This document shows positions 1 through 30,107 of a stretch of DNA of 64,000 nucleotides, piece by piece. A program made the position numbers and the translations under genes. A model generated the notes under the pieces. The model was not told the origin of the DNA. It saw nothing but the letters and a program-made list of their open reading frames with translations, and did no database searches. The stretch is from contig JAKNDB010000108.1 in assembly GCA_024305405.1 (NCBI GenBank), positions 124,001 through 188,000 on the forward strand, given 5' to 3'. This stretch comes from Dirofilaria immitis (Eukaryota; Nematoda; Chromadorea; Rhabditida; Onchocercidae). Every line of letters starts with the position of its first letter. Positions within the stretch are counted from its first letter, which is position 1.

Positions 1-3000
1 TATCGAAATTTTTTGTCGAATACCATGTAAATTAAAATGAACTGAAACCTCAAATTGCAGATGATTCAATTAATCGATCTTTTCCTCATAATCTTTTAAA
101 ACTACGAAAAAGCGGATACCTGTATAGTTTCATTTCTTTTTTAATTTGGATTCCTAAAATGTTTCAAGAAGTTGGAATCAAACTTTCCAAGCAGATTATT
201 AGGAAAATTTTATCAAAGTGGATAGAGGATTTTTCGATTTCTGGAACAGATGTATGATATTGAAAAGTGACAATCATATTACAAATTAATATATTTGTTT
301 AAAGCATTTTCTAAATTCTCCAGCAATTTTTGAGCTAATCAAGTACTATATCAAAATTACTGTTACTTTCTGCTCACACCTTCTTTTAATTTTCAAGCGC
401 ATTCTTGATAATCTGTTTCTATGGATGCTCACGATATGGCAATTTTCTTGTTTTCATTAATTCCACTATATTTTCATTCATTTACTAAGCTGTCAACCTG
501 TCAATTTTGTGCTCTAAAATCACGAATGTAAGCAGATAAGTGTTAGTAGTGATAAACTTTTTTCAGCTGTGATAAATTTGAATTTAGCAATACTTATTTC
601 CGTGTAAGATGGATGTATAGCCCTGCAAGGTAACCTTGGCTCAACATCTACTCACTATTCAATAAGCAAATTTTAAATTTAAAATCCTGAAAAATGTAAC
701 ATTTGCAAAAATATTATGAAAATAACTTTTCTATTCCAAATACAATATAAATAAGGCATAAGCATAAGTTATGCGCAATTAAAACAACTTCACATTTGAA
801 TCAATTATTTTGGCGAATATAAGTCACTTGGTTTCAATATTTTATTTTTCTAGAATTCCTTCAACAAGAATATTTATTTGATAACATTACATCTATGATA
901 TTGATTTACAAAAACATCCTTGAATTTAATCTCGAGAATTATGACTATAATGAGAAATAATCGAACTATAGTATCACCTGCTGTAAAATTCGAAAGGAGT
1001 GAACTGCAATCGCAGAATGAAACGCAACACTATCTTTCCTATAATATCCGATCTGTTTTGACTGCTTCCAAATTATTCGGCTGCCAATCATTTTAATATT
1101 ATTGGCATCGTAATCGCTATTGATCACATAGACTTTGATATGAGATAAGAAATTGTAAAAGTATCCATTAAATGATTTAAGAAATAATTTTGATGAGCGA
1201 AATGAAATTAAATTTTTAAAACTAAATTGATAACAGTTTAGACTTGCTGAGGAATATTTTATAACTTCTTGATAGATTGAATTTAAGAAACAGATAAAAG
1301 TTAAACATATATTAAGATGATCTTTTTATTAATAAACTTACAACAAGAAATCAATTTCAAAATTTAATTTCAAATATAACGATACAGAAGTAACAGAGAA
1401 TTTTCAAAAAGATGCTAACTATGTTTCTGGTTTCTATTCAATATCTATCTCATCTTTCACATTTTTGTACTGCTTCACATTTCCATACAACATAACATGG
1501 GTGGGATTAGTTACAATTGATGGTCGCCTATTTTATTCTTTAGATGATGAATAAGGTTACCTAAAATTAACCATTAGATGATGAAAATAATGATAAATAA
1601 ATCTAAAATTATAAAATCATTATTTTTATGAACATGCATGATTCCATTCACTAATTTCTTCTTCCTCTGCTCTTTCCAAACAAAAATTTCACTAACTTTA
1701 GAATTTGCTCTATTATTTTTATGAACAAACTTTGCACTTGAACTTTACTTTATAGTTATCACTAAATTTTTGCATAAAAGCATAAAAAGTAGCTATGATA
1801 GTGCTGTATATGCATAACTCATCATATCGGATTTTATTGATGATAAAAATTGTAAATACATGATAATAAAAATAACATGGAATTTTTGAGTATGAAAATT
1901 GTTGAAAGTAATGTAACATCAGTTACGATATATATGATTGATTGGAAACTTTGGAAACTAAGAAAGGAATGAAAAATAAGTGACATTAAATCATGTCTAA
2001 ACAGTCTTAGAGTAATTAGATGCAAATCATTTACAGAAAAAGTTAACCTAATAATAATTCTCGATGTAACATCATTGCAGCTATTATGATACAAAATTAT
2101 TTTTAGCAGATTTTATTCAGAAGAATTCCAAATACTTAAAACTTTTCCAAGATATCGGTGAGAAATAAATAAGAAAAAGTAAAGCAAAGTAAAATAAAAC
2201 TCTGTTTTTCTTGCAAGCCAAGCATCTTAAAAGCAAGATTGGATTTGAAATCTTCGATATTTTCTGGAATAATTTATGTTTTTTACAAAATAGCAAAGTC
2301 TCGACTTATTATCAAACATATAAGTAATACAGTAATATCTCTACAATGCAATATTAATCTTTTCTCGATAGAATATCAAATTTTTCAGATTTAAGTATAA
2401 GGAATCAGAATGAAAATTTGGTTGAAATTAAAATTGAATGTGCAAATAATATCGAGCTAATTTTGTCGTTCATTTATTATAGTCCTACTCCAACAAAGAA
2501 TAGAAATCTGATTAGAAAATACACTTAGATGATTCAGAAAGCAATATATAAGGATTGATAGTTTTTTGGTGCGGATTCTGCAAAGAGAACAACGAAACAT
2601 TGTCTCGAAGACTAAAAGAAAGATGACCTGTGTGTTTATTTCAATTATTTTATTTTTCTCGATATCAGTAACAGAAAGTATATCTCAAAGTGTGCGACAA
2701 ATGATATGAATTATAACTTTGTTGACAAATATTAGGTTTCAGAAGCTCTTGTCAAAAGACTGTTAGCAAAACAATACCATCTGTAATGATATATCAATAC
2801 CGATGTTTTTCGTCTCTTTCATTTGCGTAAGTAATGCTTCTTACTGTTTAATTTACAAACTGATATTCATCGATGGTTGATTCAATATTTGATTCGTTTT
2901 AAAATTCTTCAAGAATCTGCAAACACAAACAGATCATGAAATTTCACATAATTCATCTTCAATTTAATGATGAGAACGTGCATCTGGAGGACAGTCATCT

Positions 3001-4143
3001 AGGAATGATACATCTACAAAAAATAAAAATAAAATAAGCATTTGTAAATCATAATTATTTTGTCAGATATTATGATACAAGAAAATAATTATTAACGTCA
3101 TGTAAACAGCATTTCATGAAATACTACAACAATATCCGATGATGTATTATTGAAAAATAAAATAGTAAAAGTAAGTTGAACATAATTACAGAATTGCCAA
3201 AAAAAAAAAAAAAAATGCAAATAAGCGCAATAGATCGTCAAAAATTCCGATTTATTATGTTTACGTCTTAATCATTTTCGATAATTTATTTGTTCTATCA
3301 ATAATAGCATTTATATTTTTTTAATTTCAGTTTATACAAATTTTGAAAAAAAAAACACTTCATCTGGCATTCAACTTATAAATCATTGCTTCTTTCATCT
3401 AAATAACTCTTCAACAGAATTCCGAAAAATCATTGTTTGATAAGGATCGAGAAGGGGATTTTGAATGATTATTCTAGTAACTCTAATACGGAAAGTTTAA
3501 ATGTAATTTAAAAAGACTGTTCTTTTTTTTGGAAAAGATTTGTTTTTTTATAAGCATGTCGTAAAATTGAAGATCATTGAAGATTTTTTGTTGATATTGC
3601 TTTAAAATCTATGGAATACGTCTAGCCAACAATTTCCCGCTAATGTTTCAAGTTCTACAGTATAAAGAAAGGTTAATGTCATCATGATGTTTCCCAAAAG
3701 CAGCTTCAGAATTTTTATATTTAAATTGTCTGCAATGCAGTATTAAGGAGTTATAGAATGAGGAAGATTCTATAGGTTCAACGCACGTGCCATGATCGTG
3801 AATAATTCTTTATGACGTAGAATCTGAATAAATTTAAAGAAGATCGATAATGCATTTCATGCAAACAATAATATACTCCAAACTATAATAGTAAAAAAAT
3901 AAGTCAACCAGATCAGCAATATCAGCTTTCTTTGAAAATACTGGATCATTCTATATCATAATTCAAGATATGGTATAATTTATGTTCCAAATATAATTTA
4001 TGAAGACAAATTTGAGAAACTCAGCGTGGCAAAAATTAAACAATTATCATCAAATTTTCATACAGACAAGAAATACTGAAATATGGAAAGAAATGTAATT
4101 TCAAATAAGCTAAGTAAGGCAGGAAAGAATATTTTTAAATTAA
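1..4143. other. No gene seen (4.1 kb)
   Basis: AT-rich sequence with only short, low-complexity open frames and many stops. There is a poly-A run near 3200. I looked here for the missing 5' exons of the truncated GRK copy (RGS domain, glycine-rich loop, N-lobe exon) and found none. Confidence 0.6.
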
Positions 4144-4408
4144 TAATAAATTGTTTGAATGAGAAGTGATAAAAGATTAATGAAATATTTGAACGATGCC
4201 GTTGAAATGAATATCATCAAGAGTTTTAGATTCAACTTATAAATTAAAAAAAAATCTTGTTATCAATTTCTAGGACAGAGAGTTTAACTGTGTGGAAGGT
4301 ATTGGTGATTGGTATTGTAACACTGTTCCGATATAAAACCATATTTGAACGATGCACTTTGTCAAAAGACTGGATAGGTCGATATTAATAAGTTGCTACG
4401 AGATATAA

Positions 4409-8632
<4,224 letters not shown>

Positions 8633-8781
8633 TTTTATTGTTATCGCAGTGCCTTCGTTCCACTGGTGAATGTGCTCCGTTCTCTTTATTCTTGCTAGGA
8701 GTCGCTTCTCATAGTGGATCATTACAACAGCCAAGCTATTTTGATACTTGTTGTTCAAATCTGATTCTTCTGCTGATAGAT

Positions 8782-8787
8782 AATAAA
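8782..8787 (+). terminator. Candidate polyadenylation signal AATAAA, left GRK copy
   Basis: AATAAA about 150 bases after the stop at 8630-8632. The same signal is present on the minus strand of the right arm at 12750-12755. Position is right for a 3' UTR end; no transcript evidence. Confidence 0.45.
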
Positions 8788-10842
8788 TAGTCCTGTATGA
8801 TCGGATCAGAATAATTGCTATGAATAGAAGGACGAGATAACATGAAAATATCAGTAGATGATTGTACAATTATTTTTACCAGAACATAAAATTATCTATT
8901 AACTTTCAATTCGAACTCATTACATTTTGTACACCTGATTTTACTGTCATCATCATTATGTATATATACACTATATGAAATTGTTTTTTCTCTTTTTCAT
9001 CAACATTAAATAATGCAAAACAATTCATCAATTAATAATTTCGCACATGGTCACTTTCTATTTGAATATCAAAATCAAAAGTTGTAACAATCTCGGGAAC
9101 GAGTTATTTAAATTTATTGATATTAAAAATTAAAATTAATCGACATGCTCGCATTCTTTCAACTTCCAATACAACATTTTCAAAATATCATATCGAAGGA
9201 AAAAAAAAAGGATCTTTCGCTATGAAAACAATCTAGAAGCTTTTAAAGAGTTAGCCTCAAGAATTGTCTAGAAATGATGATAATAATAGAGGGAGCAAGG
9301 CCATGGGCCCTGAATCAGAATAGAAGGCTGAATTTATCGCACACATACATGCTTTGTTTTGCGTCATCTCTTAACATTGCCAACATTTTCCGTATCACTA
9401 TTTCCATATTGATAGTTAGTTGAACGGTCATATTACGGGTGGTCTAGCAGCAACGCAACATTCTAACAAAAGGTCGTCTGTTTGCAGCAACCGATTGTTA
9501 TGATTTAGTTTTGGAAGCGTCGTGGGTGGTCTGAAGATTCGGAGGAAATTGCTCGACATGTGTGTTGGTGATGATAATAACGTGCTGCATGATAGGAGAA
9601 TTTTGCAACGATATTGGTAGTTGTTGAATTGACTCAGGAATTATTAAGCAGTTTAAGAGGGCGCGCATTCAAACAAGTACAGCATAGAAGACCTCCTTGA
9701 ATATTTGTATTTAGAAAATTTACAAATCATAATTTAGCGTAGTTTGTTAATTGGTACCGGCTAGATTTGTAAGCATCAAAAACAATTATTATTACTATAC
9801 ATTTGCCTATAAGATATTTAGCATATTTCATTCTGATCAAAATCAAAATTTTAATTTTAAACAGAAGATATTAGCAATAAATAATCAGTGAATCATCTAG
9901 TAGAATATTTTCGAAAAGAATGTAGCCAAATATAAAACATACTTGTTAGGTTGATACTCTAAATGACAATGACAACAATTCGAGTTATTAAGATGACCAT
10001 TTAATTTGCATATTAATTAAAGTCATCGATATATTCTCTTCGATTCATTTACTATTTATTATTCAATACTTAAGTATTTCCGATCATTATCATTTATTTA
10101 TCGCTATAGTATCTGCTGGATGATTACTTTTGAATGAAGGAAGATTTCTTCTCGGGAAAAAAGGAGAAAAGAATGAGATTGGGAAAAGTAATGCAAGCAA
10201 GGCAATAAATTACTTTTATTCTTTTTTTTTTTTCAGCTCAATGTTTCATAAACTTTCATCGGGAAACTTACGTATGTCGCACATTGTTTGACGTGCAATT
10301 AATCCTATAATCCATCAATGAGCTGTAATTGATAGAAAATTAAGTACAATAATGAATTGCATGCCGATCATTTCTTAAGCAATTATTTACGAGATTCATT
10401 TTGTTTAGCAAATCCTGTACAATTATTACAGGTTATAGGCATATATGCATCTCGTACCCTTCTTTTCTTTGTGCTTAGAGAAAGAGTGAGGTAATGATTT
10501 CGAAAGTTTTACTTTTTATCGTTCATAATGCTTCAATTATCTGTTGACATTTTAAGCATGTTATCACTGAGAAATTTGTCACACAACTGTTTGTCATAAA
10601 AGTTTATTTGTGGAACGATTTCGTGACATTTTTTAAATAATAGGAAAAATAATAAATTCGAGAATTGTTTCATCATCTTTCTATTTCGATAATTATTTTG
10701 CAAAACCTAAAATTGATAATGATAAAATTGTTAAAATTACAACTAGAAGGTTGATTACTACTAACTTTTCATAAATAATAAAAGGCAAAAATTTTTTTTC
10801 AACTGATTTTTATAATAATTTTATATTTTACATTTATAATAA

Positions 10843-10858
10843 ATAGATAGATAGATAG
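10843..10858. repeat. (ATAG)n microsatellite
   Basis: About four tandem TAGA units within the spacer of the inverted duplication. Confidence 0.7.
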
Positions 10859-11796
10859 CATTCAATAGTTAATATATAATGTACTTCTAGCATTTCCTTC
10901 ATACAACAGTTTGATCGCACATATTATTGCGTAGAATTTGTATATTATTAAATCATCGATTCACTTTCATTACTTCAATTAATCGAACAAATATAAGGAA
11001 GAGAGGAAGGGAAAAGTTGATGGCAGTTTTATGTTATTAGATCAACTTACAAAATAAAAAATTTTTTAAAATACGCCAAACCATTCTTAAATCACAATGA
11101 AATACTTCATTCGTCATGATTCGTCTACAATGACTTCACCCGAAATTTTGAACGACTGACTTTAATAGAAACAAATCTTGCTTCCAGGTCAGGCTTCCCG
11201 CGCCAACTGTTTCTTGTGATATAAATCAAAGGTCAAATCGCGAAGTTGTGGGACGAATTCCGAAATATCTGGTTTTAATATATCATTACTCCTAACCTAT
11301 ACCAGCCACTATCTTTCAAATACTGACATCTTCAATGATAATTGTGTCAAAGCATTTTGTTTTTGATTCTCCTGAATGAGATTCGAAATTTTACATAAGT
11401 AGTCTGGAGTTTCAAGTGATACATTTGTATCATATAAGAAACAATTATTCGACTTCAAATTTCAAGAAACTTAAGCATATCACTATAACACTGGTGAAAA
11501 GGAAGAAAGCAGAAATATTTCATTATCATCCGTAGTACCAGCTCAACTACTGCAAATTTTAAAACAATGCAAATAGTACTACAACAATTTTCGTTGTTAT
11601 AAATCAAATGAATACTTTAAACGATAATCATACAGACTATTTGTGTAGATTCTTGTTCATTGGAAGAACAGCAAACTGCACAGATTCTTACTTGTTGTTT
11701 CTTCTAATCTACTTCATTATCAAGTAATTTTCATTATCATCGTCACTCTCTCCCTCATGAACAATTTTTTTTCAGCAAAAGTTTGATAATGAAGTA

Positions 11797-11866
11797 GGTA
11801 CAGCTGTCTCATACAAAATATGTAGATACAGCTATCCCACATAGGTACAGCTATCTCATACAAAAA
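11797..11866. repeat. Three imperfect tandem copies of a ~20-30 base unit
   Basis: The motif TACAGCTATCTCATACAA recurs three times with small changes (TACAGCTGTCTCATAC, TACAGCTATCCCACAT, TACAGCTATCTCATAC). Located in the spacer of the inverted duplication; no function inferred. Confidence 0.65.
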
Positions 11867-12611
11867 TGACCTTTTCGATGGAACCATCGACAACTATAAA
11901 AGGCGAATAAGCAAGTACGTTCAGCAAATGCCTTACATTCACATAACTCAGATGAAACATAAAAGAGATGAGTATTTCATGTTGGATATATTCAAATTAA
12001 TCTCGATGTAAAATGCTTTCACGATTTTTGCTGAATTTCGTAAATTTACTTCAAACATATTTCCAGCTTAAGTGAATATGCAACACATTTCGGTATATTT
12101 GGTTCAGGTGATTAAAAAAATTGTTTTTGTAACAAATCCCTTTATATGATATATTTCCCAAAAAGCTTTAAATTGCATAGTAAACAATATTTTATAGAAT
12201 AGGCAACAAATAAAAATATTGCAACACAAAAAGAAAAATTCTTTTCACTTTTAAAGTATAAGTCCAAAAGTGAGAGAGCAGTGGATTCTTCGTCATCTTG
12301 AAAAATTATTCACAAACGGATGAAATAGTAATTATCACTTATTGATCCCAAACTTGGTAATATTCTGCACTATGTCGAAATGTTAAGAAATGAAGAACAA
12401 ACAAAAATTTTGTAAGTAATCACAGACATAGAAATTTTTTTAATCAATCGGTACGAAATCATTGTCATAATTGTTGTATAAAACAAAAGGAGTCAATTCA
12501 TAGCCGAAATGAAGGAAAATTCATAATATTAATAAATGCCATTATTTGCTATTATTTCGATATACAATATAACTAATAGGTAGAAAAGCTGAATTGACCA
12601 ATGACGACTAT

Positions 12612-25641
<13,030 letters not shown>

Positions 25642-26105
25642 GAAGCAACGCTCACTGCCTGTCGATTTGAACCATTCTCAATTTCATCGCCCTGTCCTTC
25701 CTGCAATTCAAGAGCCGCCGATCGCAACACTCCTCATTCTTTCCTCTTCCATCATATTACTCTTTTTTCTCATCTGTCTCTCTCTCATCCATTTTCTCTT
25801 CATACTTTCTCTTTCCCTAATAATAGCAAATTTCTAAATTCCTCAATGTTTCCCCAGTTTGCAGCTGCAACTCTGTAGTAACACTACACTACGTTACTGC
25901 AGTTCTGGAAGTTTTCCTCTTATTTTTTTTTTGTTTTCTCTTTCATTTCTGATATATAGCAGGGGCTGAAGTTTTTGTTATTATTATCATCTCATGCATC
26001 TATCTATCCTTATTAATAAATAATACACACAAATATGATCGATTCAGCTCTCTTCGTCTTGCATAGCAAACATTGCTCAGTATGTGGCAAAACAGCACAT
26101 TACTA

Positions 26106-26124
26106 CTGCATGCATGCATGCATG
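26106..26124. repeat. (TGCA)n microsatellite
   Basis: Four to five tandem TGCA units, a self-complementary alternating purine-pyrimidine tract. Confidence 0.8.
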
Positions 26125-26288
26125 CTAATAGTATTCAAGAGTTGGAAAGGAGGAGCACTCAAATAATCACAATTATGACTTCCATATAATTACATCTTTC
26201 TGTCAAGTTTATCATATGATTGTTTATAGTTGTGTTTCCTTCTATAACACATTACCACTAGTTATCATGTTGTTGACATTTGGAACAC

Positions 26289-26311
26289 TTCTTCTTATCT
26301 GATAAGAAGAA
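26289..26311. promoter_or_regulatory. 23-base near-perfect palindrome with two GATA sites
   Basis: TTCTTCTTATC-T-GATAAGAAGAA, 11-base arms around one base. The centre has TGATAA on one strand and TTATC on the other, the core bound by GATA factors such as nematode intestinal ELT-2. It is about 650 bases upstream of the grk-1 start codon. Function is inferred only. Confidence 0.4.
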
Positions 26312-27494
26312 AGCAAAATATTACAAAGAAATTCAACCAACCTATGCTTATGACTGTTCATTTACTCACAGATAACGCAGGAAACAATTATATGCATTGG
26401 TTAAAGCATGATATATATTATGTTGTTAACAAATTTTCAAATAATCTTGCAAAATCCTCTTTATCTTGTTGTCATTGTTTAACGCCATATTATGGAAATT
26501 TTAATTAATTAATGAGTGGAATTGAAGAGAATGATTTGACAGCTTTCATTATGCGGTTCCTTTTTTTTTCCATAGTACGCCAAATGATCATGATGACGTT
26601 TATTTGATAGTAATATTTTCATTTAGAATCATATTTTTTAGAATACAAGATTACTAATCTTTATATCATGATTCCATAGTTCAATTCGAAAATCTGTTTA
26701 TGCATAAAACTAGTTGGTGATTTTCGATCATTTTGACATTGAGAGTATCCACGTGCCTGAATTCGATGATTTGATTTTTGATTGAAATTACTGGTTAATA
26801 TGTAAGCGAATAATATATTAAATTTAAAAAAAAAAAAACAAGCAACAATGGAATGATCATAGCATAACGTTTCTGAGAAAAGATTTCTGATCTTTCTCAC
26901 TCTCGAATTCCTGTAACCAAAGATGGGAAGAAAATTTCACCTTTTAACTACAAAATGCTAACGCATGAAATGATCCGATTTAAACTAGCATTCTGGAATG
27001 ACTTCTTCATCTTGAAGGTAATAGATATTAACTAGACAAGAGCATTTTCGTTACCTGTATTGGTCCATTTTCGCATTGATATTTATTTGAAGAAAGTGTA
27101 AAATATCTTTCCACAGATTACAGCAGACATCATTTTTTTTATAGAAAGGGATATATGAAGCATATTTTTGTTAACCTTCTGTTTATCCCTACTCTTTGCT
27201 ATCCTTCTTAGGTGCATCTGCTGTAGCCTGTTTGTCTCAAGATATAAGTATAAACAAGTAAACATTTCTTCCTTCCTTCCTTCTCCATCAGGAGGAGAAA
27301 TGCTTCAAATGAGATAAATATATATTCAAACATTTTGCTTCTTTCTATTGCTGCCGCTTCGTCTACTCCAATATCTTAACGTTTGTTTGCCGAAAGAGCG
27401 CTGTATTCGTTTCTTCATTTTTCAAATCATTGACTTTATTTTCAATTTTGCACTTCTTCGTTTAAAGAAATATAAGATTTATGAAATCTTTCGA

Positions 27495-27541
27495 TTTCTC
27501 TCTCTCTCTCTCTCCCTCTCTCTATCTCTCTCTCTCTCTCT
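27495..27541. repeat. (CT)n microsatellite
   Basis: About 47 bases of CT repeats with three interruptions. Confidence 0.9.
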
Positions 27542-29234
27542 ATGCCATTATGACCACAGTATAATTCTGAATTTTCACTCAAAGATACGATATTCTCGAA
27601 GTTTTGTGATCACGGAGCTTCTTCTTTATTTATCTATCTTTTTATTTAATTTACACGATGTGCAAGTTCTGAATCAATTCCCTGATCTTGTTCGTGAATA
27701 GTATGATATAAGATGATAACTGATATGTCCCACTAAATGATAGTTTGTTATTTCTGATGATTTAGGTTTGTGACACAGATTGTGTATCACTCGATGCATT
27801 TCATAATATTATACCATTATGATCTAATCATCGACTTTTTTACCAATGTAATTTAGCAGTTTATACTTGTTTGAAATTGATTGTGTGTTGAATTGTTTCT
27901 CTTTTTTCAAAACATATACCTATTTCTGTAAGATATCAATCAAATCAAAATTTTATATATATTTGTGATTGTCATAACATAAAGATCTGCAGCAATTACT
28001 AATGTTTCTTGGATCGTATGAAGTTAAGTACGAGAGTAACTTCAGATGGTGAATCAAGAGAATTAGGATTATGATTATTAGATAGAGGATTAGAATTCAT
28101 TGTCTCACTTGATACGATAATTTCTTATCATATACCACCAAATCGTTATTTGAGTCAAAAAAAAATGCAGAAGTTTTGCTTATTATTTATTCGTTTATTA
28201 CACTTAGTGATGTGATTTGAATATATCTAATAATGAGGATGTAAATTATTTATTATTATAATTTCTAGGAATGGCTTGAATGATTTTGAAGTAACTTGTA
28301 TCGTTTATTACGCCTACACAGATTAATTATATTATATGGCTTTTGTGGATTATGCTCAGATGCATGTTAGTAATAATACAGGTTTGTTGTAAATGCTACT
28401 TTCCTAGATTTTTTTCTCCTTCATTTTCTTTTATTTCATCCTTTTACAGTGCATGTTTTAATTTGCACCATTTGTGGTAATGGTAGATAATTCTATCGAA
28501 TTTTTGACGAAATCTATCGTAAAATATAAATCTAAAAGCTTTAAAGCATTTTTGAAATTGTCGAAGCATATCGTACAATTATATCGTTTTTTTCTAATTA
28601 CATAACGAATGTTGGATTTTTATTTACATAACAAATGAAGTATATAATTTGAAAAAGGATATGGTAAGGAAATAATCCATCAGTTCTTTTACATTTTTTT
28701 TTCACAGTATCTTGTATTTTAGTGAGGAATGGATATGACTAATTCAAAATGTTAATAATACATATCTAGAACATTGAATATGTTTGTTTTGCTGCTGTTG
28801 AAAATAGCAAATAGTATGAAGGTCGTTTCATGATCCTGCTGCTGTCTTCTCTTTATTGCATTTCCATATTTTCTTTAGCTTTTTAGTAATTAATAATGCT
28901 AACAGTTTGCTCATGATAGGTTTGCATTTAAGACATATCTTTCATCACTATTATTCTCCTTATATTTTCTAGAAATTATCATTATCTTTTATAATTATCT
29001 TTTATAATTTCATTCTTTTAAAATTCGACTCCTATATTATCGTATTTTGGAATAGGAATAAAAATAGTCTACGCAATCCTATATATGATTCAAGCTCAAA
29101 TATCGCTGTGAAGGGATTGAAGAGTTTTGAAGAATTATCTATATAAATTACTCTTTAAAGTTTAAAGAAAAAAGAGGATGGTAATAGTTTGTAATAAGTT
29201 ATGCAGAGAATGGTAGCTGTTAATGAGCTATTAT

Positions 29235-29267
29235 ATTAAGGCTGAATTGGATAAATTCAGCCTTAAT
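29235..29267. other. Perfect 13-bp hairpin with 7-base loop
   Basis: ATTAAGGCTGAAT (29235-29247), loop TGGATAA, then its exact reverse complement (29255-29267). Too short for a microRNA precursor. It may be a small transposon end, a folded-back repeat or a regulatory RNA structure. Confidence 0.6.
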
Positions 29268-30107
29268 TTTTCACTTCACTTTTTCAAATATTAATTGATG
29301 GTGAGTTTTATTGAAAAGATGGTCAAATTACATCAGTAATAGGAAGATAGTACCTATGGTACTACTGGATTTTATATATAAACAAACTAAGTATTTTGGT
29401 ATGCGCTGAAATTCGGAATTGCTGTCGAATAGTGGGCAACAGTCAGAAAAACATATCTAGAGTTGCATCCGATCGTGTTGTTAACTGATACTACAATCAT
29501 TCTTATGAATTTGATGGGATCAGAAGAATATAGATGAAGCTGGTATGTGATCACTTTGAACCATCCATCAGTAAGCCGATAATAAAGGACCATAACTGAT
29601 TTTACAGAAACAGTTTTTTCGAAGTGACAGCCATAATATTGATAAATAATTTAAACTACTGTTTGCTTTAATTGAAATACGATGTATACTTTATTTATTT
29701 TGATATTGTATCATGGTTCTTAATTTTCGAACTTGAGTTCATCTCTTAGAAATCTTTAATAATATTTAGCTTTATGTTCATATCTTTGAGTTTGCAAAGA
29801 TTGCTATTTTGCAATGTTCAAATTAATTCAGTGGAGCTTTTCTGAAATTTTTCTTTCATAATATTTTCGTTCATTCCAATATTTTTCCAGAATTTCTTTT
29901 CATTTCTCGCTCTCTTTTGTCGAACGCTAACTCTGTTTATTTTTATTCTGGAATCTGAAAAAAAAAAAAGAAGTTAAAGTGGTACTTTGATTTTAGTTCG
30001 ATTCTACACAATTTACTATCTTTCTTTGAGATTCAAAACTAGTTGAACAGATTTTTTTGTCTAATCTTAAACATAATCATTTTTAAGGCACTGAAAACGA
30101 CGACAGA

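Larger units (their letters stand above)
8926..12611. other. Spacer between the inverted arms, no gene recognised
   Basis: Unique 3.7 kb sequence between the arms. Mostly AT-rich with short open frames. The part at about 9240-9700 is visibly richer in G and C and could be an unannotated exon or RNA, but I recognise nothing in it. A GATA-type microsatellite lies near 10843-10858 and a short degenerate repeat at 11797-11866. Confidence 0.5.
25642..30107. other. Intergenic region between divergent genes; regulatory elements likely
   Basis: Lies between the grk-1 start (minus) and the plus-strand gene at 30108, so it should hold both promoters. A 120-base pyrimidine-rich stretch on the plus strand (25740-25830) is just upstream of grk-1. 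It also contains a TGCA repeat, a CT microsatellite, a GATA palindrome and a perfect hairpin, listed separately. Open frames here, including one at 27348-27701 built on the CT repeat and one at 29387-29593 on the minus strand, show no recognisable protein. Confidence 0.5.

Noticed and set aside
27348..27701. 117-residue frame
   Set aside because: Its length comes from the CT microsatellite read as Ser-Leu repeats.
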